Below, piece by piece: positions 43,706 to 51,264 of a DNA stretch of 64,000 nucleotides (the stretch's first letter is position 1; every line of letters begins with the position of its first letter). The stretch is from Frondihabitans australicus. Lineage in GTDB: Bacteria > Actinomycetota > Actinomycetes > Actinomycetales > Microbacteriaceae. The translations under genes were made by a program, and so were the position numbers. The stretch covers positions 558,001 through 622,000 of the forward strand of contig NZ_RBKS01000001.1 in assembly GCF_003634555.1 (NCBI RefSeq), read 5' to 3'. Below the pieces are notes generated by a model. It saw only the letters and a program-made list of their open reading frames with translations. It was not told the origin of the DNA and searched no databases.

Positions 43706-43878
43706 GGCGCGCCGCCCGTGGACAGCTCGTCGGTGTCGATGCGCAAGGTCGCTATCGCGGACTCACTCGAAGAGGTGGGCGGCGCGAGGGTCGCGACGAG
43801 GCCGGCGAGGAGCCCCATCGAAGGGGTCCGTTTCGGTGAGGTGACGGCGGCATTTCTGCTCCGCGGCTGTCGCATCAT
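43702..43878 (-). CDS. Small ORF in the lipoprotein cluster, possible remnant of a hydrolase C-terminus
   Basis: 58 codons from ATG 43878 (or 43875), overlapping the stop of lipoprotein 2 and the start of lipoprotein 1 by 4 bases each. The product has a basic start, a hydrophobic stretch MGLLAGLVATLAPP and ends STGGAP. NAAVTSPKRT weakly resembles NALVKFTPPRRT near the end of the hydrolase at 45217, which is also followed by an overlapping lipoprotein start. It may be a decayed relic of a duplicated hydrolase-lipoprotein pair, or a real small protein. Confidence 0.45.
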   Translation of the reverse strand: MMRQPRSRNAAVTSPKRTPSMGLLAGLVATLAPPTSSSESAIATLRIDTDELSTGGAP

Positions 43879-44459
43879 TGCGGCTCGGGTGTTGGTGAGG
43901 GCGTATCGCCCGCCTCGAGTGCTTCTTTCTCTCGGTGCGCGATGACTCGGTCGATCATGCGGTCGACGTCGCCGGTGATGCAGGGCATCACGATGGAGAG
44001 CGATGCCGTGCGGGGATTGTCGGTGAACATCACGTTGTAGTGCGCGTCGGCACCACGGACGTCCCATTCGTCGTCGTTCGTGTGCGGCGCGGTCACGGCG
44101 ACGGTCAGTCCGCGTGACTTCCAGTATTTCGAGACGAGGCGTGCGCTCGCCCCGGGGTCGACGGTTGGCGGGCCGTAGAGCCAGTCCGTGTAGCGAATAC
44201 CCGCGTCTCCGTTCGAAAGCCGGCAGCTTTCGGGGGTGACGTCGAGATCGGTCGCGGGAGACGGGGGAGCGTCCCAACCACTGGCGCCAAGGGCTCCGAC
44301 CGTTGCCTGGTAGAAGCCGTACAGTGCGGCGAGCGACTGGTCGGGCGTCGTCGTCGACTCTTGTGTCGAGGGCGCTGTTGAGCAACTCGAGAGCAAGACA
44401 GAAGTGGCAAGACTCAAGAACGCCACCGCCCATGGTTGTGAAACTCGAGAGACGTTCAT
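43875..44459 (-). CDS. Lipoprotein, paralogue 2 of 3
   Basis: 194 residues with lipobox LSSC (Cys26). It shares the family pattern: DQSLAALYGFYQATV, DLDVTPESCRLSNGDAGIRY, TDWLYGPP, EWDVRGADAHYNVMFTDNP, LSIVMPCITGDVDRMIDRVIAHREK and a Pro/Glu tail. The 164-base gap to paralogue 3 is unusual for this otherwise overlapping cluster and contains no clear gene; the ATG has GGAGG 6 bases upstream. Possible role as membrane-anchored inhibitor of the hydrolase is inference. Confidence 0.85.
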   Translation of the reverse strand: MNVSRVSQPWAVAFLSLATSVLLSSCSTAPSTQESTTTPDQSLAALYGFYQATVGALGASGWDAPPSPATDLDVTPESCRLSNGDAGIRYTDWLYGPPTVDPGASARLVSKYWKSRGLTVAVTAPHTNDDEWDVRGADAHYNVMFTDNPRTASLSIVMPCITGDVDRMIDRVIAHREKEALEAGDTPSPTPEPQ

Positions 44460-44623
44460 GGCGTGCCTCCGTATCCGATATATCTGCCGAGAAGGATCTA
44501 CTCGAAAGGGTCAAAACTGGGGCGGTTTAGTGAGCCACTGAGCCCGTCCGAAATCGGCGTGCGTTGTTGTTCATTTCGTGGCATCGTGGCCGGCGATGAG
44601 ATCGAAGACATGTTCTTCGTGTT

Positions 44624-45220
44624 TCACGGCTCGGGAGAGGGGGCGTCGGTCGGGAATGCGCTGGCGCCGCCTGTAGGCGACCGTTTCTCCCGTTCGGCGA
44701 TGACCTTGAGAGCCCACTCGTCGGAGTTGCCTCGAATGCACGGCATCACGAATGACATCGTTCTCGTGCGCGGGCTACTCGAGTAGACGATGCTGATATC
44801 CGGGCTGACCCCGCGAACATTCCATTCGTCATCGCTCGCCGTTACGGGTGGCTCAACCTTGACGTCCAGGCCTCGCGATCGCCAGTAGGACGCAACTTTC
44901 TCAGCATCGGTTTCTGACGTCTGGGACGGCGGCCCGAAGAGCCAGTCGGAGTATTGCATCCCGTCTTCGCCGTCAGAAAGTAGGCAGCTGTCGGGAATGA
45001 TTCCGAGTGAGTCGGCATGTCTAGGGCGACTCTCCCAGCCGGTTTGATGCGTCGATTTCAGCGTGGCTTCGTACGTCGCATACATCAATGCAATCGATTC
45101 GTCGGGATTCTGCACGGTGGTGCCTTTTCCGGTCTCATGGGGGGCGCAGGCCGTCAGGGCGATCCCGATGGCCACGATCAATGCCGTCGCCTGGATCATG
45201 CTTCGCGGTTTCACGATCAT
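44624..45220 (-). CDS. Lipoprotein, paralogue 3 of 3
   Basis: 198 residues starting MIVKPRSMIQ at 45220, where ATGA overlaps the hydrolase stop. Lipobox LTAC (Cys25). Shared pattern: DESIALMYATYEATL, LGIIPDSCLLSDGEDGMQY, SDWLFGPPSQ, EWNVRGVSPDISIVYSS, MSFVMPCIRGNSDEWALKVIAEREK. Being directly coupled to the hydrolase, it is the best candidate for a cognate partner or immunity protein, with the other two as diverged duplicates. Confidence 0.85.
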   Translation of the reverse strand: MIVKPRSMIQATALIVAIGIALTACAPHETGKGTTVQNPDESIALMYATYEATLKSTHQTGWESRPRHADSLGIIPDSCLLSDGEDGMQYSDWLFGPPSQTSETDAEKVASYWRSRGLDVKVEPPVTASDDEWNVRGVSPDISIVYSSSPRTRTMSFVMPCIRGNSDEWALKVIAEREKRSPTGGASAFPTDAPSPEP

Positions 45221-47187
45221 GGCGATACCTCGGGTTCTGCACTCTGCTTCAGGAGAATCTGCTCCAAGAGAGTGCGTCGCGGTGGCGTGAATTTCACGAG
45301 CGCATTCTCGTGCCCCGTAGTCGCACGCGCGATATTGCGCAGTGACAGCGTCTGGTTGTCGAAGTACCCATAGCCGACACTCGGGTCCGGGCGAGTCTCG
45401 CTCTGCAGGAGGCCATCGTGTGCCGTCACCCCGGCGATCCCATCTGCCGCAGCCTCGTCGCCCACCGCGAGGCGAGTTGCGCCGAACATGGGGTCCATGG
45501 GGTTCTCGCGGCCACTTCCCAAGCGACCCGTCCACGCGTATTCGTCGCCTTCGCCGTGCTCGATGACAGGCAACACATTCTGTGCCTGCTCCGCATAGAC
45601 GTGCGTCGCGTGAATGGCGGTGGCGTCGGGAACACTTGTGTCAATGCCGGCCGAGGCGACGCTCACAAAGTTATCGACGGCGAGGTCGCGCTGAGCGAGC
45701 GCGAGAGAGGCTGTGGTCGTGCCGTATGAGTGGGCCACCACGTTCAGGCGGAAGTTTCCCGGTTGCCGTGTCGCATTAAGTCCGGCGAGGTCGCGAGCAA
45801 GGGCGTCGGCCCCAGCTTGCGCCTTCGACGAACCTAAGACGGCAAGTGAGGGCGTCTCGAGCGACGGCACGGGCGGTGACTTGTATCCGACCCAAGCGAC
45901 GACAGCTGGCGGCATCCCACCCGCTGCTTTCCGCTGCGCTTCGTAGACGTTTGCCGATGCTCGCACCCAACCGCGCATCTCGCGCGTCGATGATCCCATT
46001 CCCGGAACCATGTAGGTGACCGTAGGAGACGTGTCCATGTCGCCCAGAGCAACCGCGGCCAACGGGGGCTCGTCGCTGGTGAGCGAGATCAGTTGACGGC
46101 TGGGATCGGAATGTCTTCGCGTCGCCAGACTGATTTTGATGTCTTGGAGTGACGCTTTACGGACCTGGAGTCGTGTGAGGCAAGACCGGTAGGTCACCGC
46201 GAGGTCGGGCTGGCCCGGCGAACCTTCGCGAATCATGACGGCGAGCTCCGCAGACGTCTCATCAAGCCTCCGCGCGAGCTCCGCACGGTTCGCGGTGTCG
46301 CGCGCCCAGTAGGCGACGCCGTTGAGGTTGCCGATGGCCGTAGGAGCGGCGGCGACCAGCGCATTCTGCGCTGCCGAGTGATCCGTGCCGTCACCGAGCG
46401 ATCGCCACCACTCGGCCACGACGGCAGGGCCGACGCCGCCGAGGGCAGACCCGAGCGCCGGGTGTGCGCGAAGAAGCGAGGTGACCTGCGCAGGATCCAG
46501 GTCGCCACGCGTCGTCAGCACGAGCAGGGTCGTCGCGTCGCCGGTGTCGTACGAGGAGGCATGCTCCAGCCCGGCAACGAACGACGAGACGGCGGCGTCC
46601 ACGTAGTGCGAGCTCGCCGTCAGCGGGTGCGTGACGCCGAGCGAGGCGAATGCGGCGAGCTGCGCCGGCCACGTGTCGGGCAGAGCCGTGCGGAGGGCGG
46701 CGACGAAGGCGTCGTCGGCGTGCTGGCGTTCCAGGGTGAGGGAGGCAAGGGTGGCGGTCGCGGCGGAGATGGTGGCGAGCGACTCTGCGTGCTCCTGCGC
46801 CCTGAGGTCGACGGTGCTCGGGGCGGCGGTGCCGGAGCCCTCGAGGGGGAGGAGGTCGAGCGTGGAGCGGCTCTCGGTGAGGAGGGCGATCTGGGTGCGG
46901 GCGCGACGCTGGATGTCGTCGACTGCGGCGGAGTAGGCCCGGGCAGCGCGCGAGCACGTCTCGAGTGTGGTGTGGAGGCGGGCGAGCGCCGCCGTCTGGC
47001 GGGAGAGGCGGCCCGACCATGCGGTGGCGCCGCTGCCGCGCCAGAACGAGGGAACGGCGCTGAGGCTCGACGCCACGGTCGTGGAAATCGACGAAGCTGC
47101 CGCCGCGTCGCGCGTGAGTCGGGCGGCGAAGGTGTCGATGACGGTCGTGTCGCCGAGGCCTGGGTCGTCGGTGCTCCAGTCGCGCAT
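45217..47187 (-). CDS. Large alpha/beta hydrolase (DUF1023 type) with helical WXG-like N-terminus
   Basis: 656 residues from ATG 47187. The first 300 residues are Ala-rich helices with FWRGSGATAWSGRLSRQTAAL, a WXG-like turn, as in type VII-associated proteins. The C-terminal half is a DUF1023 alpha/beta hydrolase: TVTYMVPGMGSSTREMRGW, GADALARDLAGLNA and RLNVVAHSYGTTTASLAL with Ser at about 487, then VTAHDGLLQ for the His region. No Sec signal peptide. Preceded by a one-base overlapping small helical gene and followed by three lipoproteins. Lipase, esterase or toxin activity are options. Confidence 0.8.
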   Translation of the reverse strand: MRDWSTDDPGLGDTTVIDTFAARLTRDAAAASSISTTVASSLSAVPSFWRGSGATAWSGRLSRQTAALARLHTTLETCSRAARAYSAAVDDIQRRARTQIALLTESRSTLDLLPLEGSGTAAPSTVDLRAQEHAESLATISAATATLASLTLERQHADDAFVAALRTALPDTWPAQLAAFASLGVTHPLTASSHYVDAAVSSFVAGLEHASSYDTGDATTLLVLTTRGDLDPAQVTSLLRAHPALGSALGGVGPAVVAEWWRSLGDGTDHSAAQNALVAAAPTAIGNLNGVAYWARDTANRAELARRLDETSAELAVMIREGSPGQPDLAVTYRSCLTRLQVRKASLQDIKISLATRRHSDPSRQLISLTSDEPPLAAVALGDMDTSPTVTYMVPGMGSSTREMRGWVRASANVYEAQRKAAGGMPPAVVAWVGYKSPPVPSLETPSLAVLGSSKAQAGADALARDLAGLNATRQPGNFRLNVVAHSYGTTTASLALAQRDLAVDNFVSVASAGIDTSVPDATAIHATHVYAEQAQNVLPVIEHGEGDEYAWTGRLGSGRENPMDPMFGATRLAVGDEAAADGIAGVTAHDGLLQSETRPDPSVGYGYFDNQTLSLRNIARATTGHENALVKFTPPRRTLLEQILLKQSAEPEVSP

Positions 47188-47477
47188 CAGTGGACCGCCA
47201 CACGGGAGGAGTCGGCCGCCGCCGCAACGCCATCGTCGGCCGTGGCGTACAGGTGTGCTGCGGACATCGCCCCGGCGCTCGCCGCATGGAGGGCCGACTC
47301 GATCTCGCACCACGTCACGTGGTACCAGACCGCGAACTCGTGGGCGGCGCTCGCGACCGCACGGCTGCCGCACCCCTCGAGGTCGGGCGGGGACGTGGAA
47401 GGCACCGTGTCGGCACACAGCCCGACGGCCGATGCCATGGCCTGGATCGCTGCAGGGTCAACCGCAAAAGTCGTCAC
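47187..47477 (-). CDS. WXG100/ESX-like small helical protein
   Basis: 96 residues from a GTG at 47477 with GGAG 8 bases upstream. The sequence is Ala-rich and predicted helical, starting TTFAVDPAAIQAMASAVG, with AHEFAVWYHVTWCEIESAL in the middle, near the expected helical-hairpin turn but without a strict W-x-G. TGATG overlap with the hydrolase suggests a partner for its export or folding, as with ESX-type pairs. No secretion ATPase is in the window. Confidence 0.6.
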   Translation of the reverse strand: MTTFAVDPAAIQAMASAVGLCADTVPSTSPPDLEGCGSRAVASAAHEFAVWYHVTWCEIESALHAASAGAMSAAHLYATADDGVAAAADSSRVAVH

Positions 47478-47806
47478 TCGTCGTACTCCATCGTCGTTCC
47501 CTGCGGCGATGGGTAGAACCTAGCACATCACGTAGACATTCTCAGCGGGTACGAGTGGGCTGTGGATGACTGCGCGTCAGCGTCCCGTCATCCCACTCCA
47601 CGACCCACCTCGCCGCATCGGCGAAGTGCAGCGTCGCGAGCGACGGCACGCACACATCGGGCGCAGCGCAGCGCCGCAGAGGCGCACCGGACGCTTACGC
47701 ACAACTGCGTATTCCGATGGCGTTCGGCCCGCCGCTACGGTGCTCCCGACATCCCGGAGGCGTGAACGGGCGTCTCCGATTCCATCCGAGCAAGCAGGAG
47801 CCACCC
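47478..47806. other. Divergent intergenic region, no gene seen
   Basis: 329 bases between the WXG-like gene (minus) and the hypothetical gene at 47807 (plus). It must hold both promoters. An open frame from 47717 continues into the downstream gene but lacks a ribosome-binding site. No repeat or strong hairpin was noticed. Confidence 0.4.
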
Positions 47807-48499
47807 GTGGACCTCGATCAACTCGCCGTCAAAGTCGTCACGTTCGCCGCGAATCGCGCGATGCCGGGGCTGGGAGCCCCGTTGGAGATGATCCTGAACG
47901 ACCTGCTCGGTGTGCAAGACAGTCAGGTGGTCGTGCTCGCATCGATCGATTCACATGTGCAGGCATTGATCGACGGACCGTGGAAAACAGGCCGACGTTA
48001 CCTCCGAGAGGCTGCGCTGCCGGGACGCACCGCTGATCAGGCCGCTGCCGCACTCGTCGAGGCGCAGGCCCATTTTCGCTCCGCCGTCGACCTCCAAACC
48101 CCGTCGACATTCGCCCGCGCTTCGGCTTGCCTCGACCTCGCGATGGTGTGCCAGCTCCTGGGAGACTCCGAGCTGGCCACGCTGTATGCGACCGAGTGCG
48201 CGCGCGAGGCCGACGCGGCTGTCCGTCCGTCGCGTGATCGGGCTGCGCGTTCCGGTGGACTGACCTCGCGGGTCGCGAACATGACTTCCACCGATCGATC
48301 GACGGCCGTGACGCTCATGGTGTTCGGCGCGGGCGGCTACCTGATCTCGAAGCGTGCGAAGCGCTCGCTCGAGTCCAAGACTGACGGCGGCTCAGAGCAC
48401 CGCGGCCCCGAGTTCGACCAGAACGAGATGCTGAAGCGCGCTGCCGAAGCTCTCGGCGCTCCACCGGAGCCGCAGCCGTCGCTACCTGCCGGCACGTAG
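47807..48499 (+). CDS. Hypothetical protein with helical repeat-like core and one hydrophobic segment
   Basis: 230 residues from GTG 47807, with CAGGAG six bases upstream. The middle (about 85-150) is helical and TPR-like: AAALVEAQAHFRSAVD, FARASACLDLAMVCQLLGD and SELATLYATECAREA. A short hydrophobic stretch VTLMVFGAGGYLI lies near 175. The C-terminus is polar. No family recognised. It could be a membrane-associated sensor or chaperone beside the hydrolase cluster; that is speculation. Confidence 0.65.
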   Translation: MDLDQLAVKVVTFAANRAMPGLGAPLEMILNDLLGVQDSQVVVLASIDSHVQALIDGPWKTGRRYLREAALPGRTADQAAAALVEAQAHFRSAVDLQTPSTFARASACLDLAMVCQLLGDSELATLYATECAREADAAVRPSRDRAARSGGLTSRVANMTSTDRSTAVTLMVFGAGGYLISKRAKRSLESKTDGGSEHRGPEFDQNEMLKRAAEALGAPPEPQPSLPAGT

Positions 48500-48525
48500 C
48501 CCATCCGACTCTCAGAGCTGGCCGC

Positions 48526-48554
48526 GCGACCGAAATCGCTCGTTCCGGGGTCGC
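48526..48554. terminator. Hairpin GCGACCGAA...TTCCGGGGTCGC
   Basis: Stem GCGACC with GGTCGC, then GAA with TTC, around ATCGCTCG. The same core (CCGACCGAAATCGCTCGTTC) occurs at 54084-54112 and a related one at 41272-41307. Here it separates the convergent genes ending at 48499 and 48614. Confidence 0.5.
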
Positions 48555-48613
48555 AGGATGCGCGGGTCGACGCGCCAGTGGCGTGTGCGCCCCTACGGGG
48601 CTCGCGATCGTCC

Positions 48614-49984
48614 CTAGTGGAACGTCGGCTTCACCGCGGGGCTCGTGCGCGAGGTGGTGGCGTAGCCGCTCTTGGCGCCGGTGACCGTCACAGTGATGGC
48701 GTGGTGCGCGTCGGCGGAGGTGAGCTTGTAGGTCGACTTCGTGGCTCCGGCGATGGGCTTGCCGTCGCGGTTCCAGCGGTAGGTGAACGAGATGCCAGCA
48801 GGAGACCACGGACCGCGCGTCGCCGTCACGATGTGGCCGACGCGCGTGGTGCCGTTGATCGCCGGAGCCGACGTCTTCGTGAACGGCCGGCCGGCGACCC
48901 TGTAGGTCGGCGACGTGCGGGTCTGGGTGGCGTAGTCGGGCAGGCTGACGGTCACGACGTACGACAGCTTCGCGCCGAGGTCGCTGCTCTTCGGCGTGTA
49001 CGACCCGGAGGTCGCTCCGGGGATGGCCACGCCGTTGCGGAACCACTGGTAGCCGTAGTTCACCTGGTAAGGCAGCCAGACTCCGGGCGCGGCATGCGTC
49101 TTCACGGTGACCGCGGGCAGCTGCGCGACGCCGGGCCCGGTGGTCGGCGGCGTGAGGATGCCGAGGGCGGAGGCGAAGCTGTAGGTGCCGGTGAAGCCGG
49201 GGAAGCTGCTGGTCCACGTGAGCGAGCCCGAGGTCGTGCTCGTGACGACGAAGTCGTTGTTGGTCTGGAGCTTGTACTCCGTGCCTGGCCCCGTGTAGAA
49301 CTCGACGCGGCTGTCCCATCGGTCGTACATGACCGGTTCGTGCAGTGTCGCCCCGAAAGTCTCAGCGGGCCCGGTAACGGTCTGGTCGGTCGCAGTGATC
49401 GTCGCCACGTTGAGGAAGAGCAGCGGCGAGAGGTCGCTGATGTGGTTGCCCTCGAGGTCGAGGTGCTGCAGCTGCTGCAGCGGCCGGAGGGGCTTCACAT
49501 CGCTGAGGCCGTCGTCGGCGAGCGACAGTGTGGTGAGGTTCGTGAGCGATCCGAGGGGCGTGAGGTCGCCGATCGCTCCGTCGTTGTCGAGGGCGCTGTC
49601 GTCGTCGAGCGACAGGCTGATCAGGCCGGTCAGCGTGCCGATCGCCGTGAGGTCGCCGATGGGGGAGCCGTCGAGGTCGAGGCTGGTGAGCCCGCTGTAG
49701 AGCCCGAGCTGGCTCGCGTCGCCGACTCCTGCGCAGGTGAGCGCAGTGAGTGACTCGAGGTCGGAGGTAGCGAACGTCGTCGTCGAGGGGTCGTCCCCCA
49801 GTGCGTCGGCCGTGCACGAGGCGAGTGCCGCGTCGCCGATGGTGACCTGGCTGCCCGTGTCGGTGCCCGTGCCCGTGCCGTCGGCGAAGGCGCTCGCCGG
49901 CGCGGCGGCGAGCCCGACGGTGCCGATGGCGATTGCCGCGGCGAGTGCTACGGTGCGGGCGCGGGGGAGTGCGGCTCGGGGCAT
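48614..49984 (-). CDS. Secreted LRR protein with two Ig-like repeats
   Basis: 456 residues starting MPRAALPRARTVALAAA at 49984, with GAGGAA upstream; the frame open to 50038 is rejected. Signal peptide ends ASAFADG. About six leucine-rich repeats follow (LTALTCAGV, LTSLDLDGSPIGDLTAIGTL, LTTLSLADDGLSDVKPLRPL, LQHLDLEGNHISDLSPLLFL). Ig-like repeats carry YQWFRNGVAIPGAT and YRWNRDGKPIAGAT. Architecture and sequence parallel 37391-39445 but it ends without the DUF3761-like domain. Confidence 0.87.
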   Translation of the reverse strand: MPRAALPRARTVALAAAIAIGTVGLAAAPASAFADGTGTGTDTGSQVTIGDAALASCTADALGDDPSTTTFATSDLESLTALTCAGVGDASQLGLYSGLTSLDLDGSPIGDLTAIGTLTGLISLSLDDDSALDNDGAIGDLTPLGSLTNLTTLSLADDGLSDVKPLRPLQQLQHLDLEGNHISDLSPLLFLNVATITATDQTVTGPAETFGATLHEPVMYDRWDSRVEFYTGPGTEYKLQTNNDFVVTSTTSGSLTWTSSFPGFTGTYSFASALGILTPPTTGPGVAQLPAVTVKTHAAPGVWLPYQVNYGYQWFRNGVAIPGATSGSYTPKSSDLGAKLSYVVTVSLPDYATQTRTSPTYRVAGRPFTKTSAPAINGTTRVGHIVTATRGPWSPAGISFTYRWNRDGKPIAGATKSTYKLTSADAHHAITVTVTGAKSGYATTSRTSPAVKPTFH

Positions 49985-50275
49985 GACGTTCCTCGGGTCG
50001 TGCTGTGATCGTGACGCGATGCCCTTGACGTGGCGCACCGCTCAAGCCGCAGGAGCGGCGAGTCTCCCGATCATAAGCGCCGCGGGCACCCGTCGTAGCC
50101 CGTCCCACCGCCCGATCGTCTCCTGTGTCGCCCCCAGTGCGGGGCACTCGTCTGTCCTGCCCGGCTCGGCTGCCCGCCGGCGCCCCGCGGAGCGGCTCGC
50201 CTGCCCACCCGCGCCCGCGCCCGCGGCTACCCCAACGGCTCGCCCCGCTGCGCGGCACGCCGCCGAGCGGTGCTC

Positions 50276-50932
50276 TCAAGCCGCGTGGAATGCGCGCCGC
50301 AGACAGTTTGAGACTGCAGTGACATCGACCCCGACCCCTACAGCCCTACCGATCCCCGCCACCATCTTCTTCGGCCACACCACGTCCACCCCGCGCACCG
50401 CGAACGAGCCCCCGAACAGCGGCCAGTCCGCCTCCACAAAGCACAGCATCCCGCGTACCGGAACCTGGTCACCCACGACGGAACTGACCCGCGCGACCTG
50501 CCCGAGCACCCCGTCGACGAGCTTCGTCTGATCGCGCCTCCCGACGACGAGTTTCTCGATCCGACGCCGCAGAATCCCGCCTTCGGCGACCAGCGCGGGC
50601 CGCTGATCCTTGTACCGCTTCGCGTCGACGACCCACACCCCAGCAGGAGTCACGACCACGTGATCAATGTTGGCCCGACTCCCCGGGATGCGCCGGTCGT
50701 GCAGCACCCGCACCGTCTCCGACGCCATCGCGTCGAGCCGCGCGCCCACGATTCGCTCGCCGTTCGCGCCCGACGCCCACGCTCGCGTGCTCTGCTTCTC
50801 GTTGCTCAGTGCCACGGCGATGCCGCCGAAGCGCCCCCACTCGGCCCGCAGCTTCGCCTCATCGTTGGCCCGTCGCCGCTCGTATTCGCGCTGCGCCGAT
50901 CCTCCGGCCGTGCCGGCCCCGTCGTTCCCCAT
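50276..50932 (-). CDS. NERD (nuclease-related) domain protein
   Basis: 218 residues. ASGANGERIVGARLD, RIPGSRANIDHVVVTPAGVWVVDAKRYKDQRP is the NERD core, with the D-x-K of the PD-(D/E)XK-like fold at VVDAKRYKD. The charged N-terminus REYERRRANDEAKLRAEWG is coiled-coil-like. NERD proteins are presumed nucleases, often near defence genes. It sits at the left edge of the low-GC island. The 237-base gap to 49984 shows no gene. Confidence 0.88.
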   Translation of the reverse strand: MGNDGAGTAGGSAQREYERRRANDEAKLRAEWGRFGGIAVALSNEKQSTRAWASGANGERIVGARLDAMASETVRVLHDRRIPGSRANIDHVVVTPAGVWVVDAKRYKDQRPALVAEGGILRRRIEKLVVGRRDQTKLVDGVLGQVARVSSVVGDQVPVRGMLCFVEADWPLFGGSFAVRGVDVVWPKKMVAGIGRAVGVGVDVTAVSNCLRRAFHAA

Positions 50933-51033
50933 TCCCCAATTGACGCAGGATCGGGAGGTCCGCCGGAAGCCCCTTTTCGCCCGCAGCCAACTAACTCTTG
51001 CGATACCAGAATGTTTAACGCGAGTATTGGTGC

Positions 51034-51264
51034 ATGCTCCGGGACTTCTCCGCCACCCACATCGTCGTCATGTTCCTGTCGCTGGCCCTGTTCGTCGCCA
51101 CGATCTGGGCGACGATCAGCGTCGTCCGATTCAGCGTGATGTCCGTCCCGACCAAGGTGATCTGGGTGATCGTCCTGTGGGTTGCTCCGCCTCTCGGCGT
51201 GCTGGCATTCGGCCTGGATGCACTGTTCCGGTTACATCGCCGGCCGGCTATGCCGAAGGGATGA
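51034..51264 (+). CDS. Small two-span membrane protein
   Basis: 76 residues starting MLRDFSATHIVVMFLSLALF, with two hydrophobic segments (about 9-30 and 41-60) and the pattern WVIVLWVAPPLGVLAFGLDALF typical of phospholipase D-type N-terminal (PLDc_N-like) or small envelope proteins. It overlaps the 3' end of the minus-strand gene at 51248 by 17 bases. TTGACG near 50941 may be a -35 box. Function unknown. Confidence 0.6.
   Translation: MLRDFSATHIVVMFLSLALFVATIWATISVVRFSVMSVPTKVIWVIVLWVAPPLGVLAFGLDALFRLHRRPAMPKG

Noticed and set aside
43702-44514. A 270-codon minus-strand frame spanning the lipoprotein 2 gene
   Set aside because: Most of it is the off-frame shadow of lipoprotein 2; only the last 58 codons are kept as a separate candidate.
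47717-47806. Longer N-terminus for the hypothetical gene at 47807
   Set aside because: The extension is off in composition and lacks a ribosome-binding site, whereas CAGGAG precedes the GTG at 47807.
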